A stretch of DNA of 64,000 nt from the NCBI RefSeq assembly GCF_010233585.1, contig NZ_CP045997.1, positions 9,226,114 to 9,290,113 on the forward strand, in the 5' to 3' direction. Made by a program: the position numbers and the translations under genes. The DNA is from Spirosoma endbachense. GTDB taxonomy: Bacteria > Bacteroidota > Bacteroidia > Cytophagales > Spirosomataceae. The notes under the pieces are model-generated. The model was not told the origin of the DNA and searched no databases. It saw only the letters and a list, made by a program, of their open reading frames with translations. This document shows positions 17,115 through 26,718 of the stretch, in pieces (the first letter of the stretch is position 1; each line of letters begins with the position of its first letter).

Positions 17115-18755
17115 ATGCGAACGATGATAGCCCTTTGTGGGTGGCTTGTTTTTCCGTTACTGCTGCTTACCGATCATCGGGGAGACGATTTCTGGGTTGT
17201 CCCCTTTAAGGCCTGGCGTACGACTGCTGAAACGGATCCCCTGGTCAGGCTTGAAACCGGACACGTAAAAGGTGTTCGGGATGCCAGCGGGGTAACTAAT
17301 TTTCGGGGAATTCCGTATGCAGCGGCTCCCGTCGGCAACCGACGCTGGCAGCCCCCCTTTCCAGTTCCTTCCTGGAAGGAGCTGCGACTGGCCACCGAAT
17401 ATGGTCCCGCTTGTCCCCAACAATCCCAGAGTTGGGGACCTACCAGCGAGGATTGCCTGTCACTCAATGTGTTTACGACTGCCACAAAGCGCCCCACTCG
17501 CCCCGTTATGGTGTGGATTCACGGCGGAGGGTATTTGGGGGGCAGTGCCCGGGGCTACGATGGCCGGGTACTGGCCCACAAAGGCGTCGTCGTGGTGACG
17601 ATAAACTACCGGGTGGGTGCTTTGGGGTATTTGGCCCATCCGGCGCTAGGTGCAGAATCCACCCAACAAGGTAGCAGCAATTATGGGCTTCTGGATCAGA
17701 TTGCCGCCCTGAAATGGGTGCAACGAAATATTGCTCAGTTTGGGGGTGACCCGGCTAATGTAACCCTCTTTGGCGAATCCGTCGGCGGGTTTGCGGTGGG
17801 CGAACTTCTGGCTTGCCCCCTGGCTAAAGGACTTTTTCACCGGGCCATTTTGCAGAGTGGGACTGGGCTTCATAATGGCATACTTCGCCGTCAAAAAGCG
17901 GAAGCACTGGCGCTGATGGGCGCTAAAACGCTAGGTATAGACGGTACCGATGCGTCAGCAGCCTCGGCTCTCCGGTCTGTATCCACAGACCGGCTGGTGG
18001 CCGCCTACCCACGTCCCCACCAAGGCCCACTGCGGGGCTATCAGGTCTGGTTTGGTCCCGTCGTGGATGGGAGGGTGCTGCCTTTACCCCTCGATAAAGC
18101 CATCCAATTGGGGCGTTGGAACCGGGTACCCATTCTGGTGGGTACAACAGCCGCCGAAGGCATCCGTTTCCAGCCACGTGCTCCGACCCAAAGCCTTTCG
18201 GGGTACTATACCCTGCTGGGCCAGGGTGACTTAGGGGATACAAGCGGGGCATTGGCCAGCTTATATCCGGTTGAGGATACTGCCCAGCTCGTAACCCAAT
18301 CGCAGCAGCTAGTGGGGGATCTGGGCTTCGGGGCTCCGGCTCGCGCACTTGCTCGGCTGGTGATCGGTGCCGGTGGGCAAGCTTATCTGTATCAGTTTAC
18401 CCGGGTTTCTACCAATGCTTCAAGTGATCGTATTCCCGCTGTTCATACCTCCGAATTGCCCTTTGTGTTTGGCCAAGTGCCAGCCAGTTGGACAGCTTAT
18501 GTAAATGATGGTCAAGCCCCTGATGACGCCATGCTTGCCGATGCACTAAGCGATTATTGGATCACGTTTGCCCAACATGGGAGCCCAAATGGTCCTAAGG
18601 GTGGCCGTAAATGGCCCTATTGGCCGCTCTACAACGCCAAGACGAATGTCTATCAAGACCTGGGTATTCCCATCCAGACCCGATACGGTTTACGGGATCA
18701 GTATTACGATGTACTGGATCGACTAGCCCGCCAAGATGGTGAGATTCGCCCCTAA
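17115..18755 (+). CDS. Type-B carboxylesterase/lipase, secreted
   Basis: 546 aa with an N-terminal hydrophobic segment (IALCGWLVFPLLLL), probably a signal peptide. Alpha/beta hydrolase of the carboxylesterase type B family: FRGIPYAAAPVGNRRWQPP, SEDCLSLNVF, oxyanion hole HGGGYLGGS, nucleophile Ser in FGESVGGFAVG, acid in the TTAAEG region, and catalytic His in VHTSELPFVFG. Length is normal for the family. Likely hydrolyses carboxylic esters in the periplasm or outside the cell. It may follow the SDR functionally but is 162 bp away. Confidence 0.88.
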   Translation: MRTMIALCGWLVFPLLLLTDHRGDDFWVVPFKAWRTTAETDPLVRLETGHVKGVRDASGVTNFRGIPYAAAPVGNRRWQPPFPVPSWKELRLATEYGPACPQQSQSWGPTSEDCLSLNVFTTATKRPTRPVMVWIHGGGYLGGSARGYDGRVLAHKGVVVVTINYRVGALGYLAHPALGAESTQQGSSNYGLLDQIAALKWVQRNIAQFGGDPANVTLFGESVGGFAVGELLACPLAKGLFHRAILQSGTGLHNGILRRQKAEALALMGAKTLGIDGTDASAASALRSVSTDRLVAAYPRPHQGPLRGYQVWFGPVVDGRVLPLPLDKAIQLGRWNRVPILVGTTAAEGIRFQPRAPTQSLSGYYTLLGQGDLGDTSGALASLYPVEDTAQLVTQSQQLVGDLGFGAPARALARLVIGAGGQAYLYQFTRVSTNASSDRIPAVHTSELPFVFGQVPASWTAYVNDGQAPDDAMLADALSDYWITFAQHGSPNGPKGGRKWPYWPLYNAKTNVYQDLGIPIQTRYGLRDQYYDVLDRLARQDGEIRP

Positions 18756-18795
18756 TGCAAACCCTCTTTGGAATCACCAATGAATGCTTCTTAGA

Positions 18796-18856
18796 AAAGG
18801 CTCCTAGTTGAGACGACAGAACGTTCATGAATATGCTCCTAAATGGGCATTTTAAA
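18796..18856 (+). repeat. Dispersed 62-bp element
   Basis: AAAAGGCTCCTAGTTGAGAC ... TTCATGAATATGCTCCTAAA then TGGGCATTTTAAAG. Between convergent genes. Confidence 0.7.
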
Positions 18857-18901
18857 GCTACGGTGAACGAAAGAGAGTTTAGTCGAGACTACACGGATGG
18901 T

Positions 18902-19447
18902 CTATTTTTTTGATTGATTTCTCACCGTAATGGGGTTTCCAGCTTGCGCCCCTTCATTCACCACCACATTTTCGACGGCCTCAACCAGCCAGACAGCCCC
19001 TCGTTTAACAAAAACAAACGTAGCTAACGCATCATTGTCGCCCGCTTTCGACCCATCGGGCGCAATGTATGCCTTCATCACGTGCATCAACACATGAACA
19101 ATCGCAACGTCGGACTTAACGAACCGAATCGATACGGCCCGCTTGGCTAAGGGTATATCGTGAAAGCTGATGTCATGAAACACTTGATGGGCGTACTGGA
19201 TGTCGGCTCGCCCTTTCCAATGCATCCCCACAATATTGACAAAATCACAATCGGGAGCGATGTAGTTTTTCATATCCCCAAAATTATGCTTGTTCCAACT
19301 TGTAAAGAAGGCCTCCACCTGGCGCTCAATCGCTTGTTGATCGTCCTTGTTTTTTTGGTTTAGTCCCATTGACACGGCTGCTTTCGATTGGCCATAAGCA
19401 GGTGGAAATAGCATGACAAGTAGAACCCAACAAATGAATCGTTTCAT
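18902..19447 (-). CDS. Secreted SnoaL/SgcJ-like protein
   Basis: 181 aa from MKRFICWVLL, which gives a signal peptide ending AYGQ; the longer upstream frame overlaps the AraC gene. NTF2-like fold: IERQVEAFFTSWNKHNFGDM, YIAPDCDFVNIVGMHWKGRADI, FVKSDVAIVHVLMHV, FVKRGAVWLVEAVENVVV. The SgcJ/EcaC branch is usually of unknown biochemical role. It lies 77 bp after the AraC gene 19525-20355 on the same strand. A similar AraC plus SnoaL order occurs at 28951-31569. Confidence 0.8.
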   Translation of the reverse strand: MKRFICWVLLVMLFPPAYGQSKAAVSMGLNQKNKDDQQAIERQVEAFFTSWNKHNFGDMKNYIAPDCDFVNIVGMHWKGRADIQYAHQVFHDISFHDIPLAKRAVSIRFVKSDVAIVHVLMHVMKAYIAPDGSKAGDNDALATFVFVKRGAVWLVEAVENVVVNEGAQAGNPITVRNQSKK

Positions 19448-19524
19448 AATGGATCGAGGTTTGATGGGCACAAACCTACCTACTTCTTGCCGGCCATAGG
19501 GGTACAAAAACGACATCGTTGTCC

Positions 19525-20355
19525 CTAAAAATTGTGAGATGTATAAGGCCGCACGAGCGACTGGGTTTCTTCTTGCAAGAGTAAGGTTGGCGTAGAGCCC
19601 GCAAATTCGGTAAAGTCCCGGCGCATGTGAGCTAGATCGTAGTAGCCACAGCAGACCGCCACCTCCAGCCAATCTAAATCAGGCTGTTTTTCTTTTAAGC
19701 GAATGGCCTGACTAAAGCGTACCTGGCGCGTGAACGTTTTGGGTCCCAGCCCCAACCGTTCATAGAATTTCCGTTCCAATTGCCGGGGGCTCAAGCAGGC
19801 CTGACTAGCCAGATACTGTAGCGATACGGGACGGGTGGGGTCTTCCAAAAGCCGGAAAATCGCATCAATCGGGCGCATCTCAACCTGTTTTTGCTGGAGT
19901 CGACGGATCAAAAACGCTTCGACGATCTGCTGCATTTGAGGGTAATTGGTCGTCTCCCGCAGTTGTTGATCGACTTGTCGAATCTGGGCATTCCAAAGCA
20001 GAGACGCATCCAGGGCCTGATCCAGCAGCTCACTCATGGGAATACCCAATAGTCGATGTAGGCCACCGGGTTGAAAAAAAGTAGCCACGATTAACAGGTC
20101 ACGCCCCATAGTTAGGTCAACCCGGGAAAGCTGTGGCCCTACAATAATGCAGCTGGGCGCAGTAGCCCTCTGTCGGGTTCCATAGTGAAAGACTTCGATT
20201 GGATCGCGGGGATAGAACGAGAGGTTCTGTACTGCATGGGGCGGAAAGGGATGGGTTGGCAAGGGCACGCCAGTGGGCGTTTGGACATGCACAATCTGAT
20301 AGCCTTTTATAAAGCTAGCCAGCAGGGGTTTGGGTGGATAGAACTGAATGAACAT
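19525..20355 (-). CDS. AraC-family transcriptional regulator
   Basis: 276 aa. The N-terminal sensor is of the DUF6597-like type (FYPPKPLLASFIKGYQIVHV, FFQPGGLHRLLGIPMSELLD). The HTH_18 domain starts near 175 with LQYLASQACLSPRQLERKFYERLGL, then CCGYYDLAHMRRDFTEFAGSTP. It is directly upstream of the SnoaL-like gene, which is its likely target or partner. Confidence 0.88.
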   Translation of the reverse strand: MFIQFYPPKPLLASFIKGYQIVHVQTPTGVPLPTHPFPPHAVQNLSFYPRDPIEVFHYGTRQRATAPSCIIVGPQLSRVDLTMGRDLLIVATFFQPGGLHRLLGIPMSELLDQALDASLLWNAQIRQVDQQLRETTNYPQMQQIVEAFLIRRLQQKQVEMRPIDAIFRLLEDPTRPVSLQYLASQACLSPRQLERKFYERLGLGPKTFTRQVRFSQAIRLKEKQPDLDWLEVAVCCGYYDLAHMRRDFTEFAGSTPTLLLQEETQSLVRPYTSHNF

Positions 20356-21154
20356 CGTCCTAGAGCTAGTTGAAAAGCAGTTCCTTTTCGAATGAATCGG
20401 GTACCCGTTTAGCTGGCCTGTAAGCGGTTGGGTGAACGCCTACGCATCTCAACTTCTTAGGGGTTGCCCTACGAATAAACAAAAAGCTACTCATAAAACC
20501 ACAGCCAACCTAGGAAAAGCAACAACTATCTACGGGTATCAGTAACGCACGTTGTCATTCGATGCTTTACGGGGCCTTCGTTCTACTTATCTTATCACCC
20601 TTTAAACCACCTTTTATATTAGACTACCGAACCAGATTTGCAGTGTTCTTTCCTGGTATGTAACCCCTGTTTTGCGTTTTCTCAGTAACCGCTCCCATAT
20701 GAGACGAAAGAGGCTAACGGTGATGCCTCAATTTTCGGGCGCTTGAGAAGACGCCATCCTACCAGTTATTCAACGCTTATTATTGGGCATTACCAATCAG
20801 GCGGCCGGCCAGCTCCGGCGTACGGGCTGTCGGTAATATTCCGAGTCCAACCCAGAACGGTCACTGCGGTGGGCCGTATGTATTCAAAAGGTACATGATG
20901 GAACTTAACACAGAAAGCTGGGCTGAAATACTCATTTAATTCAATCTGTACAGCCTATTCGCCGATTCACTTGATATGTCAACCCCCGAACTACCTCTGG
21001 AACTAGGAGTGGTTCAGACTATGTCATAAACGAATAAGACAGTTTAGACTTAGTCATTTCCTCTACTTCTTTTGCTTAACAACGTCGATACAGGAGATAT
21101 TCCGTAAACTGTTGGCTAAGCGGGTACTAAAATCTGGTAGCTGACCGTGAACGA
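20356..21154. other. Long divergent intergenic region
   Basis: 799 bp between two divergent AraC genes. It holds a dispersed 62-bp element at 20687-20750 and a GC-rich stretch at 20797-20830 that resembles, but does not satisfy, the hairpin micro-insertion pattern. No gene was supported. Confidence 0.5.
20687..20750 (+). repeat. Dispersed 62-bp element
   Basis: AACCGCTCCCATATGAGACG ... TGATGCCTCAATTTTC then GGGCGCTTGAG. The 5' half is strong, the 3' half diverged. Confidence 0.6.
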
Positions 21155-22021
21155 ATGAATAAAAAAATGGACCTCGATTCGTTTGATGTCTATGCCTACA
21201 TCACAACAAATCATACATCTGATGCCGACAAAGGCTACATCCTGGTCGACCACCTAACCTACCACGAGGCCGCCATACGGTTTCCGTTCCGCACATTCTT
21301 TTATGGCATTGGCCTCACCTACGCATCGGGCAGTTCGTTCGAGGTCGGTAGTCGGCAGTATCCAATGCAGCAGGGTTCGTTGATCACCATTGGGCCAGGC
21401 ATCGTTTCGCAGTGGAAATACGGCACGCCTGACATACCCGCCGATACCATTCTGTTCCGGTCCGAGTTATTAACCCCATTGGTCACTACTTCACTTTGGG
21501 CTTCGTTGCCCTTTTTCCTGCCCGGCGGTAAGCATGTCACCATCTTAGACGAGGAGAACATCGCTAAAGTAAAAGGGCTTTTTCGGGTCTTGAACCAGTT
21601 TAGCAATGAGCCGGATATCGTAGCCAGTCTTACTTACTCATTGTTGCTGTTGGTGCGTAAGATTCACGAGGGAGAACTGGGGAGGCAGAACCCGGCTTTG
21701 TCGGCTGCGGACCAATTAGTGCAGGAGTTTCACCGGCTGGTTGCGCAGGAGTTTCTGGCAAAAAAGGAGGTTGCCTACTATGCATCCCGGCTGCGTATCA
21801 CCCCTAAATACCTCAGCGAGGTGTTGCTGGCCCAAACCGGCCGGTCGGCCAAGACTATTATTGAGGATGCCGTTTTTCTGGAAGCCCAAAGCCTGCTCCG
21901 CCAGACCAGCATGAATGTTCAGGAAATCTGTTACTACCTAGGCTACGCCGATACGTCGTACGTCACCAAAGCGTTCCGGAACCGGGTTGGGATGACGCCC
22001 TTAGCGTACCGGAGGCAGTAA
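21155..22021 (+). CDS. AraC-family transcriptional regulator
   Basis: 288 aa. The N-terminal part is a cupin-like sensor (FFYGIGLTYASGSSFEVG, MQQGSLITIGPGIVSQWKYG). The C-terminal HTH_18 domain contains YYASRLRITPKYLSEVLLAQ, a helix with SLLRQTSMNVQEICYYLGYA and DTSYVTKAFRNRVGMTPLAY. It precedes the epoxide hydrolase pair on the same strand and is a plausible regulator of it. Confidence 0.88.
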   Translation: MNKKMDLDSFDVYAYITTNHTSDADKGYILVDHLTYHEAAIRFPFRTFFYGIGLTYASGSSFEVGSRQYPMQQGSLITIGPGIVSQWKYGTPDIPADTILFRSELLTPLVTTSLWASLPFFLPGGKHVTILDEENIAKVKGLFRVLNQFSNEPDIVASLTYSLLLLVRKIHEGELGRQNPALSAADQLVQEFHRLVAQEFLAKKEVAYYASRLRITPKYLSEVLLAQTGRSAKTIIEDAVFLEAQSLLRQTSMNVQEICYYLGYADTSYVTKAFRNRVGMTPLAYRRQ

Positions 22022-22167
22022 ACGGTAGTGAAGACCTACCCGATTGTTGAAACCTGAGAGGACTGGGACAAAAACTACCATTTTAACCGACATTATGCCA
22101 ATTCTGTCTGCCTGAGGGCTGTGTAAGTTGCAACCGATGCAATCCTTACCTCATACCCTTTTCACCT

Positions 22168-22530
22168 GTGCAGAATGTACATCCATTCACGCTCCAAGTT
22201 CCCCCAACTGCCCTCGATGATCTGCCCCAACGCCTTGACAACACCCGCTGGCCAAATCAGCTTCCCGTTGATGACTGGAGCCGGGGCGTACCGGTTGGTT
22301 ACATAAAGGAACTGGCGGCTTATTGGCGGTATGCATTTGATTGGCGCAAACAGGAAGCCGATGGGAGTCGCCGTGTTTGCTGCTGACAACACCATTCGCC
22401 GGTGGGTCGACCGGGATGGAAGCATGCCTCACTGGTCTGAGTTCGACAAGGGTGGGCACATTACGACGATGGAAGCCCCGAATGAGACATGTCGGATGTG
22501 CGGGCGTTTTTCGGTCAGCTTAACCCGTAA
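22168..22530 (+). pseudogene. Epoxide hydrolase remnant with internal deletion
   Basis: The first 64 codons (MQNVHPFTLQVPPTALDDLP ... YWRYAFDWRKQEA) match the EHN domain of the intact gene that follows. After GAAGCC the sequence jumps in another frame to the C-terminal part (MGVAVFAADNTIRRWVDRDG, FDKGGHITTMEAPNE). A further frame change leads to SDVRAFFGQLNP and a stop at 22530. About 250 codons, including the catalytic Asp region, are missing. A decayed tandem paralogue of the next gene. Confidence 0.85.
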
Positions 22531-22635
22531 CGCAACGTACCAGTATCGTTTATTTTCTGCTTCCCAGCGAGTTCCTGCTGACATAGGGTTGTCACAGTCA
22601 GCCCGTATCTTTAATCGATAACAATCCTTAAGAGC

Positions 22636-23781
22636 ATGGCCCAACTTAATCCGTTTACCATTCAGGTTCCCCAGGACGTACTGGACGATCTTCAGCAGCG
22701 GTTGACACGTACCCGGTGGACCGATGAACCCCAAAATGCGGATTGGAATTACGGTACCAATCCTGAGTGCCTGCGTGAGTTGGTGGCGTATTGGCAAAAC
22801 AACTACGACTGGCGCAAACAGGAAGCGGCCCTGAATGAACTGCCGCAGTTTACAACGACTATTAATGGCGTCAGCATCCATTTCGTCTACGCGAAGGGTA
22901 AAGGCGACAACCCTAAACCGCTGATCCTGAGCCACGGATGGCCGGATAGCTTCGTTCGTTTCTACAAAGTCATTCCGATGCTAACCGACCCGGCGACTCA
23001 CGGGGGAAATCCGGCGCATTCCTTCGATGTGGTCGTGCCGTCGATTCCGGGTTTCGGGTTTTCCGATCGCGTCGCGCTCAACGAGGATGCGACGGCGAAT
23101 CTGTGGGCGAAGTTGATGACAGAGGTGTTGGGGTATGACACGTTCGTCGCGGCCGGTGGCGATCTGGGCATGGGCATTACCAAATCGTTGGCCAATCAAT
23201 ACCCAGACCGCCTACAGGCCATTCACCTCACCGACGTGGGTTATCCGATGGGCACCGAAGACGGGTCGTCGATGTCGCCCGCTGAACAAGAGTTTGGCCA
23301 GTTCATTCAACAATGGTGGTATGCCGAAGGGGCTTACAATATGATTCAGTCGACCAAGCCGCAGACGCTTGGCTACGCACTGAACGATTCGCCGGTGGGG
23401 CTGGCCTCGTGGATTGTTGAAAAATTTTACGGGTGGAGCGATACCCAGGGTAATCTGGAAAACAGCTTCACGAAGGATGAACTGCTGACCAACATCATGA
23501 TTTATTGGATCACCCAGACGATCAATACATCCATCCGAACGTATCGAGAAGGAATGCTGGCCGCTTATACAACCGAAGGGGGGCTCCAATCAACTCAGTA
23601 TGTAAAGGTGCCGACCGGCGTGGCCATCTTCCCGGCGGATGCTCCGACTCCCCAAGACTGGGCCCAACGGATGGTGAACGTAAAGCGTTTCTCGAAGATG
23701 CCAAGAGGAGGGCACTTTGCCGCGCTGGAAGTGCCGGCCTTATGGGCGACCGAAGTCAGTGCATTTTTCTTTGAGGACTAG
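22636..23781 (+). CDS. Epoxide hydrolase (EHN domain plus alpha/beta hydrolase)
   Basis: 381 aa, cytoplasmic. An N-terminal EHN domain (FTIQVPQDVLDDLQQRLTRT, YWQNNYDWRKQEAALNELPQ) is followed by an alpha/beta hydrolase core with oxyanion motif HGWPDSF, nucleophile Asp in AAGGDLGMGI, and the terminal His in MPRGGHFAALEVP. The family opens epoxides to diols via an alkyl-enzyme ester. Length is typical. It lies just after a deleted paralogue, so the pair arose by tandem duplication. Confidence 0.9.
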   Translation: MAQLNPFTIQVPQDVLDDLQQRLTRTRWTDEPQNADWNYGTNPECLRELVAYWQNNYDWRKQEAALNELPQFTTTINGVSIHFVYAKGKGDNPKPLILSHGWPDSFVRFYKVIPMLTDPATHGGNPAHSFDVVVPSIPGFGFSDRVALNEDATANLWAKLMTEVLGYDTFVAAGGDLGMGITKSLANQYPDRLQAIHLTDVGYPMGTEDGSSMSPAEQEFGQFIQQWWYAEGAYNMIQSTKPQTLGYALNDSPVGLASWIVEKFYGWSDTQGNLENSFTKDELLTNIMIYWITQTINTSIRTYREGMLAAYTTEGGLQSTQYVKVPTGVAIFPADAPTPQDWAQRMVNVKRFSKMPRGGHFAALEVPALWATEVSAFFFED

Positions 23782-23808
23782 ATTTCGTGACGATTAAGCG
23801 TCTTCTGG

Positions 23809-23824
23809 CGCCCGGCCGACCGGA
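23809..23824 (-). repeat. 16-bp hairpin micro-insertion (copy j)
   Basis: On the minus strand T|CCGG|TCGG|CCGG|GCG. The only clear member that is not in or beside an insertion sequence. Confidence 0.65.
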
Positions 23825-23922
23825 TGATACCCAGAAGTTTGATGAACAAAACTGGTGTTCCCTAGAACGCCAGGCAGGGTGTTTAATGAGGTGATTACCC
23901 CAGCACGTATTTCATCGAGTCA

Positions 23923-23959
23923 AAGCCTCGTCCGTCCAGTTTCAACGGACGAGGCTTTT
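23923..23959 (+). terminator. Terminator after epoxide hydrolase
   Basis: AGCCTCGTCCGTC and GACGGACGAGGCT form a 13-bp stem around a short loop (CAGTTTCAAC), followed by TTTTCT. A clear intrinsic terminator. Confidence 0.8.
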
Positions 23960-24146
23960 CTATCAACAGATTATTTCAGTACACCTTACTTGCCTTAAGA
24001 TACTCGATTGACTTTTTGAATACCCCTGGTTCCGTCCTAACCGTCGCCGGCTGGGCCGTCAAAGGGGTCGGAAATTTTCCAAAGCATCGGTAGGGCGACA
24101 GAGGTTAGCCACCTCTTTTTTTGTTTATATCCAACAGTCTTACATT

Positions 24147-24210
24147 AATGCTCCCAGGTGAGACGGTAGAGGATTCATATACGTGCTTCAAGAAATGGGC
24201 GTTTAAAGGA
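24147..24210 (+). repeat. Dispersed 62-bp element
   Basis: AATGCTCCCAGGTGAGACGG ... TTCATATACGTGCTTCAAGA then AATGGGCGTTTAAAGG. Confidence 0.72.
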
Positions 24211-24302
24211 ACAGCTATACATACTATCTCTGATCCTGTTTCCTGTTAAAGTCGGTAAGCGATCCGGGCTTTGGCATTTCCTCCTAAAGTAGACTGGGTA
24301 AA

Positions 24303-26049
24303 TTAGTCAGTCTTTACCACACGCACCACTTCCGTTTGATCGAGAGTACTCACCTGAAGCAGATGCACGCCTGGCGAACGGCCCAGCTTTACCTCAAGTC
24401 GCTCAACGGCAGTCGCCTTCACAATACGGGTCTCGCTAACGGGGCGTCCCTGTTGGTTGATCAAAGACACTAACAGGGGCTGGCCTTCCGCTCCGCTCAC
24501 CTCGATGTGCACCATCTCGCCCAGGACGGGATTACCTAATAACTTAACACTCAATCTACGCTCTGGTTCAGACGCACTAAGCCGCGCCCGGCCACAAGCT
24601 GCTTTCAGGTTCCATAGGTAGGTCACCGTTGTACCGTTCTGGGTAGCCTGGAGCAGAATCGGTTGAACATCATTAACGGTGCGTAGTTCAGTGTCCACAA
24701 ACTGATCGGGATTCGTCGTCGGTCCCGTGATGCCAATGGCAAAGAAGGTAATGGGGCTATTATCGCCCCCGCTGGTATTGAACCGGAACCCACCCGTTGC
24801 ACAGTTGTAGGTGGGGGCTAGCAGTGTCAGAGCGCTCCCCGGCGGAGGGGGCGTGAGGGGGCACTGAGCCCGAATGTCCCAGACATAGGTCACCGTCACC
24901 CCGCTCTGAGTGGCTTGTAGGTGTAAGGGCTGAGCGTCGGCCGCCGTGCGCAGACCCGTATCGACGAACTGATCGGGATTCGTCGTTGGGCCGGTAATGC
25001 CAATGGCAAAGAAGGTAATGGGGCTATTATCGCCCCCGTTGGTATTGAACCGGAACCCACCCGTTGCACAGTTGTAGGTGGGGGCCAGCAGTGACAGCGT
25101 TCCCCCTGGTTGATTGACCGGGCACTGAGCGCGAATATCCCAGAGGTAGGTTACGGTCGTGCCGTTCTGCATGGCCTGAAGCAGGATAGGAGGTGCATCG
25201 CTCGCCGTGCGCTGATCAGTATCCACAAACTGATCGGGATTCGTCGTCGGCCCCGTGATGCCAATGGCAAAGAAGGTGATGGGGCTACCATCGCCCCCAC
25301 TGGTGTTGAAGTGAAATACGCCTGTGGCACAGTTATAGGTGGGGGCCAGCAGCGTCAGGGCGCTTCCTGGCCCTGAGTTGACGGTAATGATGATGGCTCG
25401 CCAGGCGGTGGCGGTGGCTGTGCCGTTGACCAGGGTTAAGTTCATCACCCCGGCGGTCAGGGGTACACCCTGGATGGCTGGCGGAAGGCCCGTTTCAAAA
25501 TGCAGGCCATTGGCGGGTATCCCCGTCACCGATATGCTCGTTCGGTTAGGGAGTAAGTCAGGCAGCTCTAGCCGAAAAGATTGCCCCACGGTGGCCGTCC
25601 GGCTGATGGGAGGGTCAGGGTCAGGAGGAAGAGGGGGGTTGGGGTCAGGGTTGACGGTAATGATGATGGCTCGCCAGGCGGTGGCAGTGGCTGTGCCGTT
25701 GACCAGGGTTAAGTTCATCACCCCGGCGGTCAGGGGTACACCCTGGATGGCTGGCGGAAGGCCCGTTTCAAAATGCAGGCCATTGGCGGGTATCCCCGTC
25801 ACCGATATGCTCGTTCGTTCGGTTAGGGAGTAAGTCAGGCAGCTCTAGCCGAAAAGATTGCCCCACGGTGGCCGTCCGGCTGATGGGAGGGTCAGGGTCA
25901 GGAGGGATGGGGGGAGTCGGTACGTTGAAGAACTTCGTGAATTGAACTGAATGGTGAGGAGGCTTGCTCTTCGCCTGTAAGTTCCAGGAGAAGAGCAGAA
26001 TCAACCCGATTAACCAACCCAGTGAACGAATCGTAGGAGTCTTATTCAC
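24303..26049 (-). pseudogene. T9SS-exported repeat protein with 4-bp frameshift
   Basis: The gene starts at 26049 with a signal peptide (IRSLGWLIGLILLFSWNLQA) and shifts frame near 25810, where the plus strand has GTTCGTTC against a single GTTC at the same place in the neighbouring repeat. Downstream the frame is open to 24303. Architecture: two near-identical 273-bp repeats of a putative Ig-like module (ISRTATVGQSFRLELPDLLP ... ATAWRAIIITVN), three repeats of about 88 aa with TLLAPTYNCATG and GGDNSPITFFAIGITGPTTN, and a C-terminal T9SS type A sorting domain (LSVKLLGNPVLGEMVHIEVS ... LLQVSTLDQTEVVRVVKTD). Likely a surface or secreted adhesin-like protein. The duplication makes it non-functional, or possibly phase-variable. 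Confidence 0.8.
25378..25910 (-). repeat. Tandem 273-bp coding repeats
   Basis: Two almost identical units at about 25378-25632 and 25651-25910, differing by a few substitutions and the 4-bp duplication. Such recent tandem copies are prone to slippage and recombination. Confidence 0.85.
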
Positions 26050-26718
26050 AGCCGAGGTGTTTAGTATGAAAATGATTCGAGAAGTCAGTAATAATAATTA
26101 ACTCCAGGCGATGAATCCCTTTACTTGTGTACCAACGGCAAATTATCTATCACACTGCCTATGCTCGTATTATACTATATACAAATTAATTATACTGGCG
26201 AATTGAAAAGATTATAATCCTATTAAAATGTTCTAGACTAAGTCTACTATCCGTTAGTGCTTTTGGGGCCATTACCAGCCATGCTTTGTTTTATATCAAA
26301 CGGAGACACTACCAAAGCTGCTTTTACTAACTACTGTGGATTTCTGTCCCTAAGTAGTTAGATGTAGTGAACAAATATGTTGCCTGTACAACTGTCTAAC
26401 AAAAACGCTCCCAAGTGATACGACGAATTATACATATATCTGCTTCTTAGATGGGGCGTTTCAGGAGCCGATAATCAAACAGAACTGATGGCTAGACTAG
26501 TTGGTTTGATACCAGGGGTTAGGGGCTATTTTCTGCGGCTAATCTAGGTACTCCGAATAGAACACGGCTATGATCAAGTAGGAACGTGAAGACAATATGG
26601 TGGAGATAGGGTGTACCAACGACGTGTTGGTACCGTTTGGAATTAAAACAAGCAAGCCCAACACTAAACGTCGGGCTTGCCTTTTGACCATATTTAGAAA
26701 CCGATTATACTCTTCCTC
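26050..26718. other. Intergenic region
   Basis: 669 bp, AT-rich. It contains the 62-bp element at 26403-26463. The segment 26640-26672 forms an imperfect dyad around the CGTCGGGCTTGCC area, with AGCAAGCCCAACACTAAACG and CGTCGGGCTTGCCTTTTG, a probable terminator. No gene was seen. Confidence 0.45.
26403..26463 (+). repeat. Dispersed 62-bp element (well-preserved copy)
   Basis: AAACGCTCCCAAGTGATACG ... TACATATATCTGCTTCTTAG then ATGGGGCGTTTC. The ends pair as AACGC-(T)-CCCA with TGGG-GCGTT. Confidence 0.75.

Larger units (their letters stand above)
23782..24302. other. Convergent intergenic region
   Basis: 521 bp. It contains a hairpin micro-insertion (23809-23824) and a dispersed 62-bp element (24147-24210). 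An imperfect GCCTCGTCCGTC...GACGGACGAGGC dyad at about 23925-23957, followed by T residues, looks like a terminator for the epoxide hydrolase. Confidence 0.5.

Noticed and set aside
17174..18348. Several long antisense frames within the carboxylesterase gene
   Set aside because: They are GC-driven shadows of a well-supported esterase gene.
20797..20830. GC-rich stretch GCTCCGGCGTACGGGC as a micro-insertion
   Set aside because: One arm position does not pair and there is no empty site for comparison, so it was not counted.
24046..24062. GCCGGCTGGGCCG as a micro-insertion
   Set aside because: The stem encloses a 3-nt loop and the tails do not fit the family.
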